A stretch of 64,000 nt of DNA from the NCBI GenBank assembly GCA_947561395.2, contig OX387185.1, forward strand, positions 17,634,366 to 17,698,365. Direction: 5' to 3'. A model generated the notes under the pieces. The model had not been told where the DNA came from. It saw only the letters and a list, made by a program, of their open reading frames with translations, and searched no databases. This document shows positions 46,709-58,727 of this stretch, piece by piece. How positions within the stretch are numbered: the first letter of the stretch is position 1; each line of letters opens with the position of its first letter. This DNA is from Buxus sempervirens (lineage: Eukaryota > Streptophyta > Magnoliopsida > Buxales > Buxaceae). Both the position numbers and the translations under genes were made by a program.

Positions 46709-47943
46709 AACGGTGTCACCATTGCCTACGCGCCACCCGAGGACGAGATACCATGGGCAATCCCCCTCAGTGGATCATGGGTAAGGGAATCGTCAGAGTC
46801 TGGCCCCCGATCAGAGAGAAGCCAGAACAAACCGGTAGGAGGCGCAGCACAGGATCCTATCTACATCTCTTCTGACGAGAGCGCCAACATGGTGCTAGCG
46901 GGAGAGCCAGAGAAGACGATTGCTATCAACAAGGAAGCCGAGGCATCACTAAAGAACTAGAGCGCCATGCCTTTTGCTATCAGCAAAGCTGCTATCCCAA
47001 AGGAGGTTTTTGTCACCTCTGAAATTTCTGTTGTAGCTACTGCTGAAATTTTTAATGAACATCTGAATGCTTCCTACTACTCGCATCTGTTTGAAAATGA
47101 AAATAACAAAAATAAGCAACTTGAACATCGCAATATTAGTGTCAATCCCGACGCACACCTGGAAGATCCGGGGCATGGGATAGGTAATGAGGTTGCCATA
47201 ATTGAACAAAAAGAACAAAAAGAAATTGAAAAGCCAGTGCAGATGGCAATCATAAATGAAATGCATGAGCCAGTGTCTAATCCTGAAAACGAGCAAGAAC
47301 TCGACAAGTCAGATTGCGGCACTTGCCCATCGCAGCAAGTAGATTCAAACATCGTTCCTTGTGAGCCTTTCGAGCATGAGGACGACGATGAATCATGGGA
47401 GACCTCGCTGGAATTCCAGCTTGCATTGGAAAGGCATGAAAAGGGTCCCCAGGCTAACATTGAGGAAACAGAGCCAATTGACATAGGTGAAATAGCACAA
47501 CCAAGGATCCTCCAAATTGGTAAAAAGCTGTCACCATTATTGAGAAAACAGATGTTTGATTTTCTTAAATTTTATTCTGACGTGTTTGCATGGTCATACG
47601 AGGATATGCCCAGGTTAGACACGGACTTGGTTGTGCATCGGTTACCAACAAAGTCTGAGGCCGTACCTGTGAAACAGAAGCTCAGGCGCACGAAGCCGGA
47701 ATGGGCCCTAAAGATCAAAGAAGAAGTCACCAAGCAGCTGGATGCCGGGTTCCTGCAAGTAACTCACTATCCGGAGTGGTTAGCCAACATTATTCCAGTT
47801 CCCAAGAAAGACGGGAAAGTCAGGATGTGTGTTGAATACAGAGATTTGAATAGAGCAAGTCCGAAGGACGACTTCCCATTGCCGCACATTGATGTACTGG
47901 CGGACAACACAGCAGCGCATTCGATGTTCTCTTTCATGGACGG
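46709..47943 (+). pseudogene. pol: pro-RT linker and start of RT, element E
   Basis: Continues the gag-pro frame after LTR-4. A disordered linker ends in TAG at about 46958, where C has Trp. A long Glu/Lys-rich linker (46967-47460) follows, then the start of reverse transcriptase: ILQIGKKLSPLL, DVFAWSYEDMPRLD, KQKLRRTKPEWALKIKEEV, WLANIIPVPKKDGKVRMCVEYRDLN, SPKDDFPLPHIDVL, HSMFSFMDG. It stops exactly at the left end of element C (47944), before the catalytic YVDD. RT copies the RNA genome into DNA inside the particle; this copy cannot do so. Confidence 0.9.
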
Positions 47944-50341
47944 TGTAGACACCTTATTTTTGCACCCCTAAAATGACAAAAAAAATGAAAAGTCAAACTT
48001 TTAGTCAAACCCTGAGGGGGTCAAAAAATTGACTTTTTGATTCAAGATAATTTGGCCATCAAACTTTATATCATTGAAAAGAGCATTTCAACACGGTTCT
48101 AACGCAACTGAATTTGCTGGAATCGGAGCCCAAATGAAAAAGATATGAGCTGGTCAAACTTTTGGGGAGCGAAAAGTTGACTTTTTGCTCAACCCCAATT
48201 CAACTGCCAAATTTGATCCCAATGGATAGGTGGTTCCGAGCCGGTTCCAACGACACTAAGTTTGCTGAAATCGGACACCGGATGAAGAAGTTATGAGCAG
48301 TTGAAGTTTCAGAAAAACTGCCCATGTGGCAAAAAAGGCAGCAAAAATGGAATAAACCAATAAAATAAATAAGATAAATGTGTTTAATAATATTTTAATA
48401 AAGAGAATCTCGCTTTTTTTAATAAAATAATCGAAAAATCGAATAAGAATCTTGCAAAAAACCAAATTGAATAAAGGTTTGAAATCCAAACATTTTAAAA
48501 ACGTGCTGGACTGTATTTGAATTACGGGCAGGGCATGCCCGTATATCAAATACGGGCAAGATTCCAGAAGAAAACACGCGTCGCTGTACGGCAGGACACG
48601 CGTCCCGTACGGCTGATTCGCGAGATTTGCAAATGTGCTTTTTTCGCCCGTATTTGAATTACGGGCAAGGCACGCCCGTACTTGAAGTACGGGCAAGGCA
48701 TGCCCGTATTTCAAATACGGGCACGGAAATTTTGCCTATAAATAGAGAGGCCACCCCCCTCATTTCAACAAGCCCTCTCCTCTGGCCTTCCCCCTTTCCC
48801 TCCTGGTGCACTCCACGGCCAAGCCCTTCCCAACCACCACCACCCTTAACCCAAACTTATTTTAATCCCCAAATTACCCCTACCTTTCTAAACTACCCCA
48901 AAACCATGTCCAAATTCTCTTCAGTTTGGTCTTAAACCCATCCACCTTAACCAAACTCTTCCTCTTTCATCCTAACAAAATTTGGGGACGCGGAAGCGCT
49001 GCCGGAATCGTCCGAGAACCACTACATCATCAAGTCCAAGAAATAACATTTTGGTAACCTTTTCAACATCTTCCTTTTTCAATATAAATACATGTGAATT
49101 ATTTTTTTTACTGTGTTACTAACTCAGTTGCTGTTTTGAGTAACATAAGGAGATGATAATAAAGTGGGTCATTATAAAAAAGAGAGGAGGAAAGTGTCTG
49201 AAGGACACTTTGATGAACAAATTTAATGATCCACTTTATTCTTTAATATGACCTGAAGATGCATGAATCTTTGTAAAATCTCCTCCCCTCTCTTGAATGA
49301 GGATTTTGGATTGGTTGAACAAATAAAGAAGGAGAAAAAGCACAAGAACCAAAGAACATGAGAAGAGAAGAAAAGTGGCTTTATAAGCCAAATGAAGGAA
49401 ATGTGGAACCTGGAAGGAAATTAGAAGCCCGGTGGAGGTTACCAGAAGACCCAGAAAAGCCACGGAACTGATCCAGATTGAAATCGGCAGCAAATATGCA
49501 AACTAAATCGCGTCCGTAAACTCAGGCCGGTCCAACCTGGACCGTGTTTGATTCCCGGACAGGAGAGACCGTAGTCAATTCACGGTCAGGTTGGACCGTA
49601 GAGAAAAAACGGGCAAATGCAAAAAATGATGTAAAAGTGTAATTTCTTGGTTCGGTTAGACCTGATTCGGTCTAAACCATTCCCTTAAACCACTTGGGCT
49701 ACCTTAAGCCCATTTTTGGACTTTAGGCCTAGATAGGCCCATCAAGATCCCTTTGGCCCACTTGTGGGGGCCCACTTTTGACTGATCCATACCAGGCTTG
49801 TTTTCAATAAACAGGCCCAAGACCACTTGACTCTTGGCGAATGGGCCAAATCCAAGCCCACTAAGCCCATGGAATTTGTAAATAAATAAGATAACCAAAT
49901 GGGTTACCCAATAACCCAGCTGGGCCCTAGGCCCAATCATGGCAACCCACGGGTCTTCCAACAGGATCCGGGTCCGACCCACTTCACTTAAATAAATAAA
50001 AAGATAAAATCAAATAAAAAGGGACCCACACCTCCAACGGGCCCCGCCAGACCTAACAAGGCAGCATGCTGGCCTAGGAAAAGGGTGAAATTGACTCAAA
50101 AAACCAGGGAGACCCGAGGGACCCGTCAAACCGACGGGGCGGACCGGGGTGTCTTTAGGACTTCCCCGGATCGTAACCGAGGACTTAGCTAGATCTCTAA
50201 TAAGCCGCAGACCAGACTAAGACCCGGTTAGGGCAAAACCGTGTCTGCCTGCACTCTCAGGCAGTGGCGACTCCGAATGTCCCGAGGCACGCACCAAAGG
50301 TGCGCCCGGTGTGCGATCTAGGCCAGGTTTAGGTGCACACA
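47944..50341 (+). mobile_element. 5' LTR of element C
   Basis: TGTAGACACC...GCACACA, 2398 bp. U3 has GC-rich palindromes from 48510 to 48725, including a perfect one with arms TGCCCGTATTT/AAATACGGGCA (48701-48723). TATAAATA is at 48737. A second GC-rich group of diverged dyads lies at 49510-49610. No coding is seen; several AAATAAATAA runs lie near 49985-50010. Confidence 0.88.
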
Positions 50342-50344
50342 GCT

Positions 50345-50362
50345 TGGCGACTCTGCTGGGGA
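50345..50362 (+). other. Primer binding site of element C
   Basis: TGGCGACTCTGCTGGGGA, identical to D's site, three bases after the LTR. Confidence 0.8.
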
Positions 50363-51685
50363 TGCCCTCAACCCAGTCGGACCATGGTTATCAAATGAGT
50401 CAACTAGGTGGATATAAGCAGATTTAGGAAGTACTTCTTGTCCAACTTTAGTGGTTTATGGAATTTATGCAATTACATAATATTGGGGGATCCTGTCACA
50501 AGGACGAGATAATTGCCTAAGGAAAGTGGAATTTAAGCGGTTCCCTGTGACCCTCCACTTACCTGGGGATCCACCCAAACATTGTATTGCATACTGTTCT
50601 GTATTCTCACTATAAAAGTGACATTAAGGAACCCTTAATCAGCCTACTATCCGAGAATCACCCGATTAGACACAGCACTTGACCCCATTGCACATACAAG
50701 CACTTCACTACACCGTGAATGAATTTTTTAACTGCATGGGGTGACATGCACGAGGGAGTCTGCATGGATGATCCAAACTGAATGCTGTATACAACATGTG
50801 AATGCTCTTCTTAACCAAAACCTAGATCTCTCTAGCAGGCACCCTTCTTCAATCGAGAAACTTACTTTTGGGATGCTATTAGCCCTACGCTCCCGTGGCT
50901 TGCCGGGGAAAGCAGGGTAAACCCATCTCCCCAGGTTTCTAGATTCTTCAAGCGCCATTGGTTTCTTGCCATGGTACGCGAAGGGTCTAGTACTTGGCTC
51001 AGACCCTTGAAAGCAGGTGCCTTGGGCTGGGTATCCTTCCCCACCTATTACTTCTGATAAACCCTGATGTGAGCATGAACATGAATGAACAAATAAGGGT
51101 AAAATTAATCTGGGGCATTAGCCCCCGCCTTTTTTGGTCTTAACCCTAATTTAAGGAAATTAACTCGATTTAATCCGCGCTTCCAAGTCGGTCTTGGTTC
51201 AGTTGAAAGCCGGCCAGATCAGACAGAAATGGGTCAGAACAGGGGCAGAATAACCCTAGAGATAGGATTTTAGCCCACCTGCCAAATGGCAAATTTGTAC
51301 CCTCCTTTTGGGTTTTTAACAACCCTAAAGGGGATTCTCTTTCCAGATTTATTTTTGTAAATTTCGCCCTCGAAGGCAAGTTGTAAATATTGTTTCTAGT
51401 CCGATACTAGGGGCAAATGAAAGGGCAGATGAAAGAACAGATGAAAGAGCAGATGAAAGAACAGATGAAAGAAAAGGCCGGCTAAGACCTGAATGCGTTT
51501 TCCAAACATTTAAAGGACATAACCTTTAAAACCCCATAACTTGAATGCTTGGATTTGATTTTTGATTGCATAAACTGCTTAGGCATTGATTTAATTTTTG
51601 CATATCCTGTTGCATGCCTTAGACTAATTTAGAGTTTTTGGTGGAAAACCCTAAATTGACTTGGAATTTCAATCGGATAGTCGGC
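50363..51685 (+). other. Leader of element C
   Basis: No gene is seen. It shares islands with E's leader, including an identical 43-bp block at 50885-50927. A short tandem repeat of AGATGAAAGA(A/G)C occurs at 51416-51470. Confidence 0.65.
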
Positions 51686-53119
51686 ATGGCATCTTCATCC
51701 TCGACTGAGAGAATTCGCTTCCCTAGGATAGAGAAGTGTGCCTTTGATACACCTTGGATCCGTTCTTGGACAAGGCAATTGCAAGGAGATGAGCAAATTA
51801 AATGGGAATAGAAATACCACATGGGACAAACTCTGTCCCTATTAAATGTGCCCATTAATTGGGACATGATTCAGGCGGCCCTACCTTTCTGGGATCCCCA
51901 ACTTTCACTTTTTAGGTTTGGAACTAATGAGCTGACTCCCACAATCTAGGAATTTGAACTATTCCTCCGATTTCGTGACCATGGTGAACCAGCCAGACCA
52001 AACCTCAAAGATAGCTACAAGAATGAAGCTTGTACTTTCTTTGGCCTACCCAGAGGGGAATTCCAGACTTTAGGAGGTGACCAAGCATTCACGCGGGTCT
52101 CTAAAACCTTCCTTACTGAAAAGATAAGGGATAAAAAGCAGGAAAGACCCCGTGTTTGGTGGGACACCTTCACCCTCGTGGTTCTGTCACAACTCTTCTT
52201 CCCTACTGGGGGAGACACCATTAATTTGGCTCTCATGGAAGTTGTAGACCAAATCCAAGTGAAATTCCGAATTGCACCATTAATCCTTGCTCAGCTATAT
52301 CATGCCTTGACCATGACCAAGAACGGAACTAGGAGGTTTCAGGGATGCGCTCCTCTCCTACACATTTGGCTCCAAGATCACCTGATGGTTGCTGAACCTA
52401 TCAGCCCACGTTATGGGTACGTCCGTGACAATGTCACCCTGATGGCCCGAAGAGAGATTAGACCAGACTTACCCTCCAGAGAGGACTGGTTTGACCACTT
52501 TCTCCAACTGAAAGGAGAAACTGATATAAGATGGGGAGGCACATTTGACCAAACATATACTCCCGTCATAGCTTTCAGGAAAAGACATTGCCTAGCCTTG
52601 ATAGGCTTGACCCATGCCATGCCATACTATCCGGTTCGAATTCTGAGACAGTTTGGGAAGTCTCAGGGAATACCAATCAAGGATGAGGCGGAAGGATTAA
52701 CTGGCCCACTTACATGGGAATTGAAGAAAAAATTGGTGAAGGAATGGCAACACGTGCACATACTCCAAGAGGACATTTTCACTGCATCCGACGTTCGTAA
52801 TTACGAACAATGGATTGCTCGAGAAACTGGCCTAGACAGCCCACCTCCTCTCCATATCGTCACCTCTGACGATACCCCAGTTCCGCCCCCTGACACATAC
52901 AGGGATAGGGTGGCCGAACTGCGGGAATCTCATTCTCGAATCCACCGTGCATACGTGGATTCTGAGCGTAAAAACAAGCAGGCCAATGAGGCCCTTCAAC
53001 AGCAGCTTGACACCATGCGCAGACGCGCAAAAGAGGACCGACGTCTGCGGAATAAACTTCTGCGTGCCTTGAAAAGGCGAGACGTGTCCTCTCATTTTGA
53101 TGATGACCAACCTAGCTAG
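51686..53119 (+). pseudogene. ORF1 (DUF7745-like) of element C
   Basis: MASSSSTERIRFPRI start, 477 codons. Landmarks as in E: LFRFGTNELTPTI, SYKNEACTFFGL, FFPTGGDTINLALMEVV, PLILAQLYHAL, GCAPLLHIWLQDHL, DWFDHFLQLKGETDIRW, LALIGLTHAMPYYPVRILRQF. A coiled-coil end follows (VAELRESHSRIH through RRAKEDRRLRNKLL to DDDQPS). Two in-frame TAGs (51809, 51947) near the start break it; the rest is open. It has no intron. Family and position suggest a Tat/Ogre accessory ORF of unknown function; a structural or RNA-binding helper role would be a guess. Confidence 0.85.
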
Positions 53120-53279
53120 ACTCTGGGTTTGTTTGTTTTGTTTAATCTTGTAATTGCTTGTTTTAAATTTTGGCATTGTACTTCTTTTTTCATGAAGAAT
53201 TTTGTGCTAAATTTAATAAAGTCAATTAAGACATCCTCAAATTCCTTTTTTAAACAGTCAGGCCCCAATCCTTCAACTT

Positions 53280-53700
53280 CAAAACTTTCAGGCGATCTGA
53301 ATAAAGAACTCGCCAAATCCTTAAACCCAAGGGTTCTGAATAAAGAACACCCAATTCTTACCAACTTCCCCATATTCAGAAACTATCAATTTCAAATTTG
53401 AGTCTTAAATCTTTAAGGGTTCTGAATAAAGAACACCCAATTCAAAATTTTCAGGCGATCTGAGTAAAGAACTCGCCAAATTGTTTGAATCTTTAAACTA
53501 AAGGGTTCTGAATAAAGAACACCCCATTTTCTTTACCAACTCTAAAACTTTCAGGCAATCTGAATAAAGAACTTGCCAAAGGAATTTTTAAACCCGAGGG
53601 GGTTCTGAGTAAAGAACACCCCATCCTTATCAACTCTCAAACTTTCAAGTTTCAAGTTTAAGTCTTAAAACCCCAGGGTTCTGAATAAAGAACACCCAAT
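53280..53700 (+). repeat. Eight-hairpin array A, element C
   Basis: Core TCT-GAATAA-AGA-AC (GAGTAA in two) is constant; outer arms vary together: GGCGA/TCGCC (53291-53314, 53454-53477), GGCAA/TTGCC (53554-53577), GGGT/ACCC (53331-53352, 53417-53438, 53503-53524, 53676-53697), GGGGT/ACCCC (53599-53622). The 2-nt AC bulge on the 3' side is kept in all eight. Confidence 0.92.
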
Positions 53701-53739
53701 CCCTTGAGCTCAGATCGCACCCGTCTGATTTATAAGATC

Positions 53740-54120
53740 ACACGGTCAGCCTATAGGGCACCGATGCCACTGGTAATTAAACCAGAAAATTGGCAGGGGA
53801 TCGTCCTGGCATAGCATACCCCGTTGTGTGGCACCAAGGTCAAGCAACTAAGCTAACGACTAAGGTACGCTCGGGTATCCCTAGCCGAACTCTTAGGGCA
53901 CTGAAGCCACTGGTAATTAAACCAGAAAATTGGTGGAGGATCGTCCTGGCATAGCCTTCCCCGTTGTGAGGCGTCAAAGTCAATGATGATTAAACCAACG
54001 ACTAGCCAAGACACGCCCGGGAACTACTAGCCGAAGTTAGGTGCTGAAACCATCAGAGATTAAACTGAAAATTGGTTAAGGTACACCTGGGTGCTGCTGT
54101 TCAGCTCACCCCCTGAGGAG
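53740..54120 (+). repeat. ~150-bp hairpin array, element C
   Basis: Homologous to E's 38280-38930 array with fewer units. Arms include CTGGT-AATTAA-ACCAG (53770-53785, and again near 53910) and TCAG/CTGA (near 54051-54066). E has CCGGT/ACCGG at the matching place. Confidence 0.8.
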
Positions 54121-54167
54121 ACTTGAGATAGTCCAACCTCGTAATACTGAGCTCAAACCAACCTTTT

Positions 54168-54340
54168 AAACCGGGTTCTCTCCCCCAGCCGTTTGGCTAA
54201 AACAGATCAGTCTAAACCGAGTTCTCTCCCCCAGCCGTTTGGCTAAAACAGATCAGTTTAGGGTTCCCTTTCCCAGCCATTTGGCTAAAACAGATCAATT
54301 TGGGTTCTCTTTCCCGGCCGTTCGGCTAAAATAGATCAAG
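54168..54340 (+). repeat. Four-unit hairpin array, element C
   Basis: Homologous to E's 16-unit array: GGTTCTCTCCCCCAG, hairpin, TAAAACAGATCAG. Arms AGCC-GTTT-GGCT, AGCC-ATTT-GGCT and GGCC-GTTC-GGCT. E's stems at this place are unrelated in sequence but also pair. Confidence 0.88.
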
Positions 54341-54452
54341 CTTAGGAGTCCCTATCATTTCCAGAATAATTCAAATAAGTTAATCCTTGATCCTTCTTTA
54401 CAGTTAAAATACATTAGTAATCATGCATATAAGTTGCACTAATACCCACTGG

Positions 54453-54465
54453 TTGCCCTTCCCAG
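54453..54465 (+). promoter_or_regulatory. Candidate 3' splice site before C gag
   Basis: TTGCCCTTCCCAG|GTACCA, matching D and E; the gag ATG follows 57 bp later. Confidence 0.5.
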
Positions 54466-54521
54466 GTACCAAAATTGCTTCTCGAAGCCCTTACTTGTTA
54501 AGATCCAGGAGAAGACTTGAG

Positions 54522-56132
54522 ATGGAGCAGCCAATAGAACAGACCTCATCAGGACAGGATCAGGCAGAGTCCAGCCAGACGCAAACAGTAACTGATCTAC
54601 AACAGAGGATTGATAGCATGGGTACCATCATTCAAGAGTTAATGGCAGAATTGAGAGAACTCAGGATGGCTCCCCCAGCTGCACCAGTGACCCTGCAGCA
54701 ACCGATTGCTCCACCGCAGATGGATGCTCCACCACCATACCCTGCATACCCAGCTCCGTTGGTACCACCTCCACCTCCGCAAGCTGTGCCTCTTCCTCAG
54801 GTTATTGCACCTGCCCAACTAGGGCAAGAAGAGGAAGATTGGTATAGAACACAGCAGGCCCAGTTTGATGAAAAGATGGCAGCCACTAAGTCAGAGGTAG
54901 ATGCTTTGCGTGAAGAGCTGAAAAGCCTACGACCCAGTGCGGTCCCTATGGAGGCTACTTTAGACAGCCTCTGCTTCTTCTCCAATGTTCAACTTCCACC
55001 GAAATTCAAGTGCCCTGACTTGCATCAGTTTGATGGCACCGGGTGCCCGTTAAACCACTTAAGGTCATACTCTGGAGATATGTGTCAATATGCCAAAGAT
55101 GAAAAAATTATGATACAGTTCTTTCAGAGGTCACTGACAGGAGCAGCATACAACTGGTTTTTGGGTTTGGATAAGACTAAGATCAAGAGCTGGAACGATT
55201 TAGCTGCCAAGTTCATCCAGCAATACCGATTGAACAGCCAAATAGTTCAGACCAGGGCAGAATTACAAAGGCTTTCTAAGAAGAATCAAGAATCAGTACG
55301 AGAATATGCCAAGAGATGGAAAGAATTGGCAACCTTAGTCCAACCCCCACTACTTGAACAGGAGATGACCTCCTTGTTCATTGCATCACTTGGACAGCCA
55401 TTCTTTTCCTTACTACTGGGGCAAAGCACCTCTAATTTCAATGACCTAATTCTGACAGCAGACAGAATAGAAGATGCGGTCAGGGCTGGAAAGATAGATG
55501 GCAGTGGCCAGGGCCCTACACAGAAAAGGCCAACAGCAGGATAGAATAGTAGAAGCCAGGGGCAAGAGTCCAGAAGGCAGGAAGCCCAGACAGTTAATTA
55601 TGTACAGCCAACACAGCCCTATCATATTGCCCAGAGAAATGAAAGTCAGGGGCAGCCTTTGAGAAGGACGAGAGAAGAGGCAGAGGCAAGGATGAAGAGG
55701 GTGTTCACCCCACTGCCTTATGCACCTGCAGAACTATTGGCTACACTGCTGAAGAAGGGGTACCTTCAAATCAAGCCTCCTAACCCCAGAATGATTAACT
55801 CACGAAGTTATAATACAGCAGAGAGATGCGAGTATCATTCTGGAGCTCCCGGGCATTCAACAAATCGATGCTGGGATTTGAGGCATGACATACAGGATCT
55901 AATAGACAGTAAGAAGATCTCTGTAGATCCCCCAGCACCAGCAGCACCTACTCCTCCTACTAGTACAACCACTAACCCCCTCCCAGACCATAATAAGGCT
56001 TCTGGCAGCGGAACAGTACATCAGATCATCAGTGATCAAGGCAGTGAACTACAGGTTGACCCGTCCTTATTGATCGGACGACCGGGGCAAGTCGTCAGGA
56101 TTCATCTCCAAGAAGGGGCAATCTATCAATAG
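54522..56132 (+). pseudogene. gag: gag of element C
   Basis: MEQPIEQTSSGQ start; ATG 54522 aligns with E's. A coiled coil (residues about 25-50), a Pro-rich linker and a second coiled coil precede the gag core (about 145-330: FKCPDLHQFDGTGCP, FFQRSLTGAAYNWF, FIQQYRLNSQI, YAKRWKELATLV, FIASLGQPFF). A TAG at 55542 interrupts after the core; where E has Gln. The frame then continues with the zinc-knuckle-like CEYHSGAPGHSTNRC (near 55828-55872) to a TAG at 56130. Gag forms the particle and binds RNA. Apart from these stops the frame stays open into the protease, so gag and pol are one frame, with no shift. Confidence 0.9.
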
Positions 56133-58727
56133 ATACATGTCATTAATGAAGAGGAGAATGAAGAAACCTTCATGGGGTTCCCTCTGGTGCATTTCAACTT
56201 TCCCAAACCAGAGCCGTTCTATCCTCCACCTGTCCCAAACTCACCCCCACTGAACATCTTCGACATGATGAACCCATTCAATGAGCCCGTGGACTTCCTA
56301 CTGGAACCACCCACTCTCAATTTACACCAACTTCACCTTGACCCCACCTACTCCGCTGTGCCTCCACCTTACCAATTCCTACCCATGTACCATGATTCTA
56401 CCATCACTTCCACAGAAAGAGAAGTCGATCGGATCACCCGTTCTGGTCGATATATCAACCCTAACCCTCCACCTGCACCAGAGGGAGAGATTAGTGAAGA
56501 AAGGACAAGGAAAGAGAAAGGGAAGGATGTGGCTACTGAATTGCCACAGACCCACAAGAAGAAAGGGAAGGCCCCAGAAGAAGAAATTGAAAAACTCCAC
56601 TATAGTGCCTTCACTCCGAAGTATGATCTAGTGCAGCAGTTGAATAAGACACCAGCCCAGATATCCATTATGCGTCTCTTGTTGGATTCAGACAAACATA
56701 AAGACGTACTCATGAAAATACTGGGTGATACTCATGTGCCGGACGATATCAGCCCTGAGCAGCTAGAGACAGTAATGTCTATAATTGCTACGCCAGAAGC
56801 AATCTCCTTTTCCTCAGCAGACTTGCCCCCTGAAGGTCATAATCACACGGAACCTCTGTTTATCACGGTAAGGTGTTCCGACTTGATAGTGAGACGGGTC
56901 ATGATCGATAACGGGTCAGCTCTAAATATCTGCCCAATCAGGACCTTCCACAGTCTACAGCTGAACGCTGATTTGATCAAACCCAGCTCCAATAATGTCC
57001 GCGGGTTTGACAATGCCAAGAAGGATTCCCTTGGGGAAGTTACTCTGGAAATTACAATTGCTGAGAGGGCTTTCTTCATTACCTTTGAATTGATGGACAT
57101 CAATGCCTCCTTTAATTTGCTGATTGGAAGACCCTGGTTACATCAAGCAGGGGCAGTCCCGTCCGCCCTACATCGAATGATCCGATTTATTTCGGGAAAT
57201 CAATTAATCACAGTGCATGCAGAAAATCATAGAGAATTTGAACAAGGAGGGGTACCTATGGTTGATTATGAACTGCCTACGTCCCTAAACTTTCAAACCA
57301 TTGAAATGATGCAAGTAAACAGCATTCCTACTCCTCTGCAATCAGACTTGTCTCGCAGAAGGAAAAGAAAAAGCATGTTCGGTGCTGCTGAATGCGCCGA
57401 CTGGGGCCTCCGAGTAGGAGAAGGTTTAGGCAAATACAAGCAAGGCATCAAGTCTGCAATCCAGCCCTGTGACAAATCTGTGGGCTTTGGACTGGGGTTT
57501 GTTCCTGAACCTGAAGACTATGCCAGGTTATTTGGCAGGAAAGCTGAACGAAAGAGGGCACGAGCAGAAGGAAGAGACCCACACTGGCCCATTTGTGTAC
57601 AGGGCCAGTTATACCATCACTTTGCCAATATGGAGAGAGAAGCTGCACAAGCCATTCAGAACATAGTCCCCCAGGGATGGGGCGATGAGTTCAATGATCC
57701 AGCGGAGCAAGCGGAAGCTAATTATCTGCAAAGGTTATGGGACGAACCTTCCTTGCCCCAGGAGACAGTTACAGAAGAGAACTCAGAGGCTCTCAGTGGG
57801 ATGATGGAAGAACTGTCTGCTTTGTTCTCTTGGCAGTCAGTTGACACCGAAAAACCAGCTATCCCAGAAGAAGCATTTGCTTATCCATCAGATGATGTCG
57901 GGGCACCGCCAACTGAGGCTGAAGAAGAAGAGCCAGCTCAGTACATCTGCATGATGGAAAGCCAAGACAGTTCAGGAGAACCCACTCCAAGGCAAAGGTC
58001 TCCCCCACCTCCCATCTGCATTATACACCCAAGTACCAAGGATGGTTTGGGTCAGATGTTCCAGAATATGCCCCAAGTACTGGGACTGCCCACTGAGCTG
58101 GCTTATCATGAAACCTATGGTAACTGGGCCCCTGACGAACATTCTTCCAGCAGGAGGGATGAATCATCAGTAAAATCTGCAACCAAGGCATTGCCTAAGG
58201 TGGAACCACCCCACGAAGTCACTATTCGGGTACCAGGGACTGTCATCCGCCGCGGGGTATGGATCAGTGTATCATCAGAGGATTCGAGTCAGAATCAACC
58301 AAAGAAGGGCACAGCTAATGACCCCATCTGCATCTCCTCTGACAGCAGCATCAGCATGATACAAACCGGGAAGGTGAATGCGGTGACCGCTATAACCAAG
58401 GACAAGCACGCATTGCAGAACTGGAGTTCGACGCCACTTGCCACTCGCAAAGCCGAACTACCACAGGGAGTTTCTTCCACTTCTGAAATTCCCCCTGTAG
58501 ATATTGCTGCACTTTTTAATAAATGTGTGAAGTCTTCTGATTATTTTTCTGCTTCTGTGAATAATTCTGCAAATAAGCAAACCCAAAATCGCAACCTTAG
58601 TATCAATCTCGACGCACACCCGAAAAATTCGGAGCACGAGATAGATAATCAGGCTGCCAAACAAAAAGGTCAAAAAGAACAAAAAGAAATCCAAAGTGTC
58701 GAGCATAAATCAGATAGCTACACTTAA
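56133..58727 (+). pseudogene. pol: Aspartic protease and G-patch region, element C
   Basis: Same frame as gag. A short linker is followed by a conserved IDRITRSGRY-like motif (56430). The retropepsin-like protease has MIDNGSALNICP with D-N-G at 56907-56915 and a downstream NASFNLLIGRPWL. A G-patch-like segment follows (CADWGLRVGEGLGKYKQG, then GFGLGF, 57395-57510), as in other plant Tat proteins. A long acidic and Ser/Pro-rich linker then runs to TAA 58725. The protease would cut the Gag-Pol polyprotein; Asn in place of Thr/Ser after the catalytic Asp is shared by E, so it is a family trait and not decay. C lacks about 170 residues of the gag-protease linker present in E. Confidence 0.88.

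Larger units (their letters stand above)
16314..47943 (+). mobile_element. Tat/Ogre-like Ty3/gypsy element E (5' part, interrupted)
   Basis: An autonomous-type element inserted in F's integrase. Order: 5' LTR (16314-34971, split by two insertions), PBS, leader, ORF1 (36514), tandem arrays (38280-39880), gag-pro (40042), solo LTR insert (44348-46703), and RT up to 47943, where element C has inserted. Its remaining pol and 3' LTR would lie beyond the window. Codons are strongly diverged from C although the domain order is the same, so they are separate subfamilies. Confidence 0.8.
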
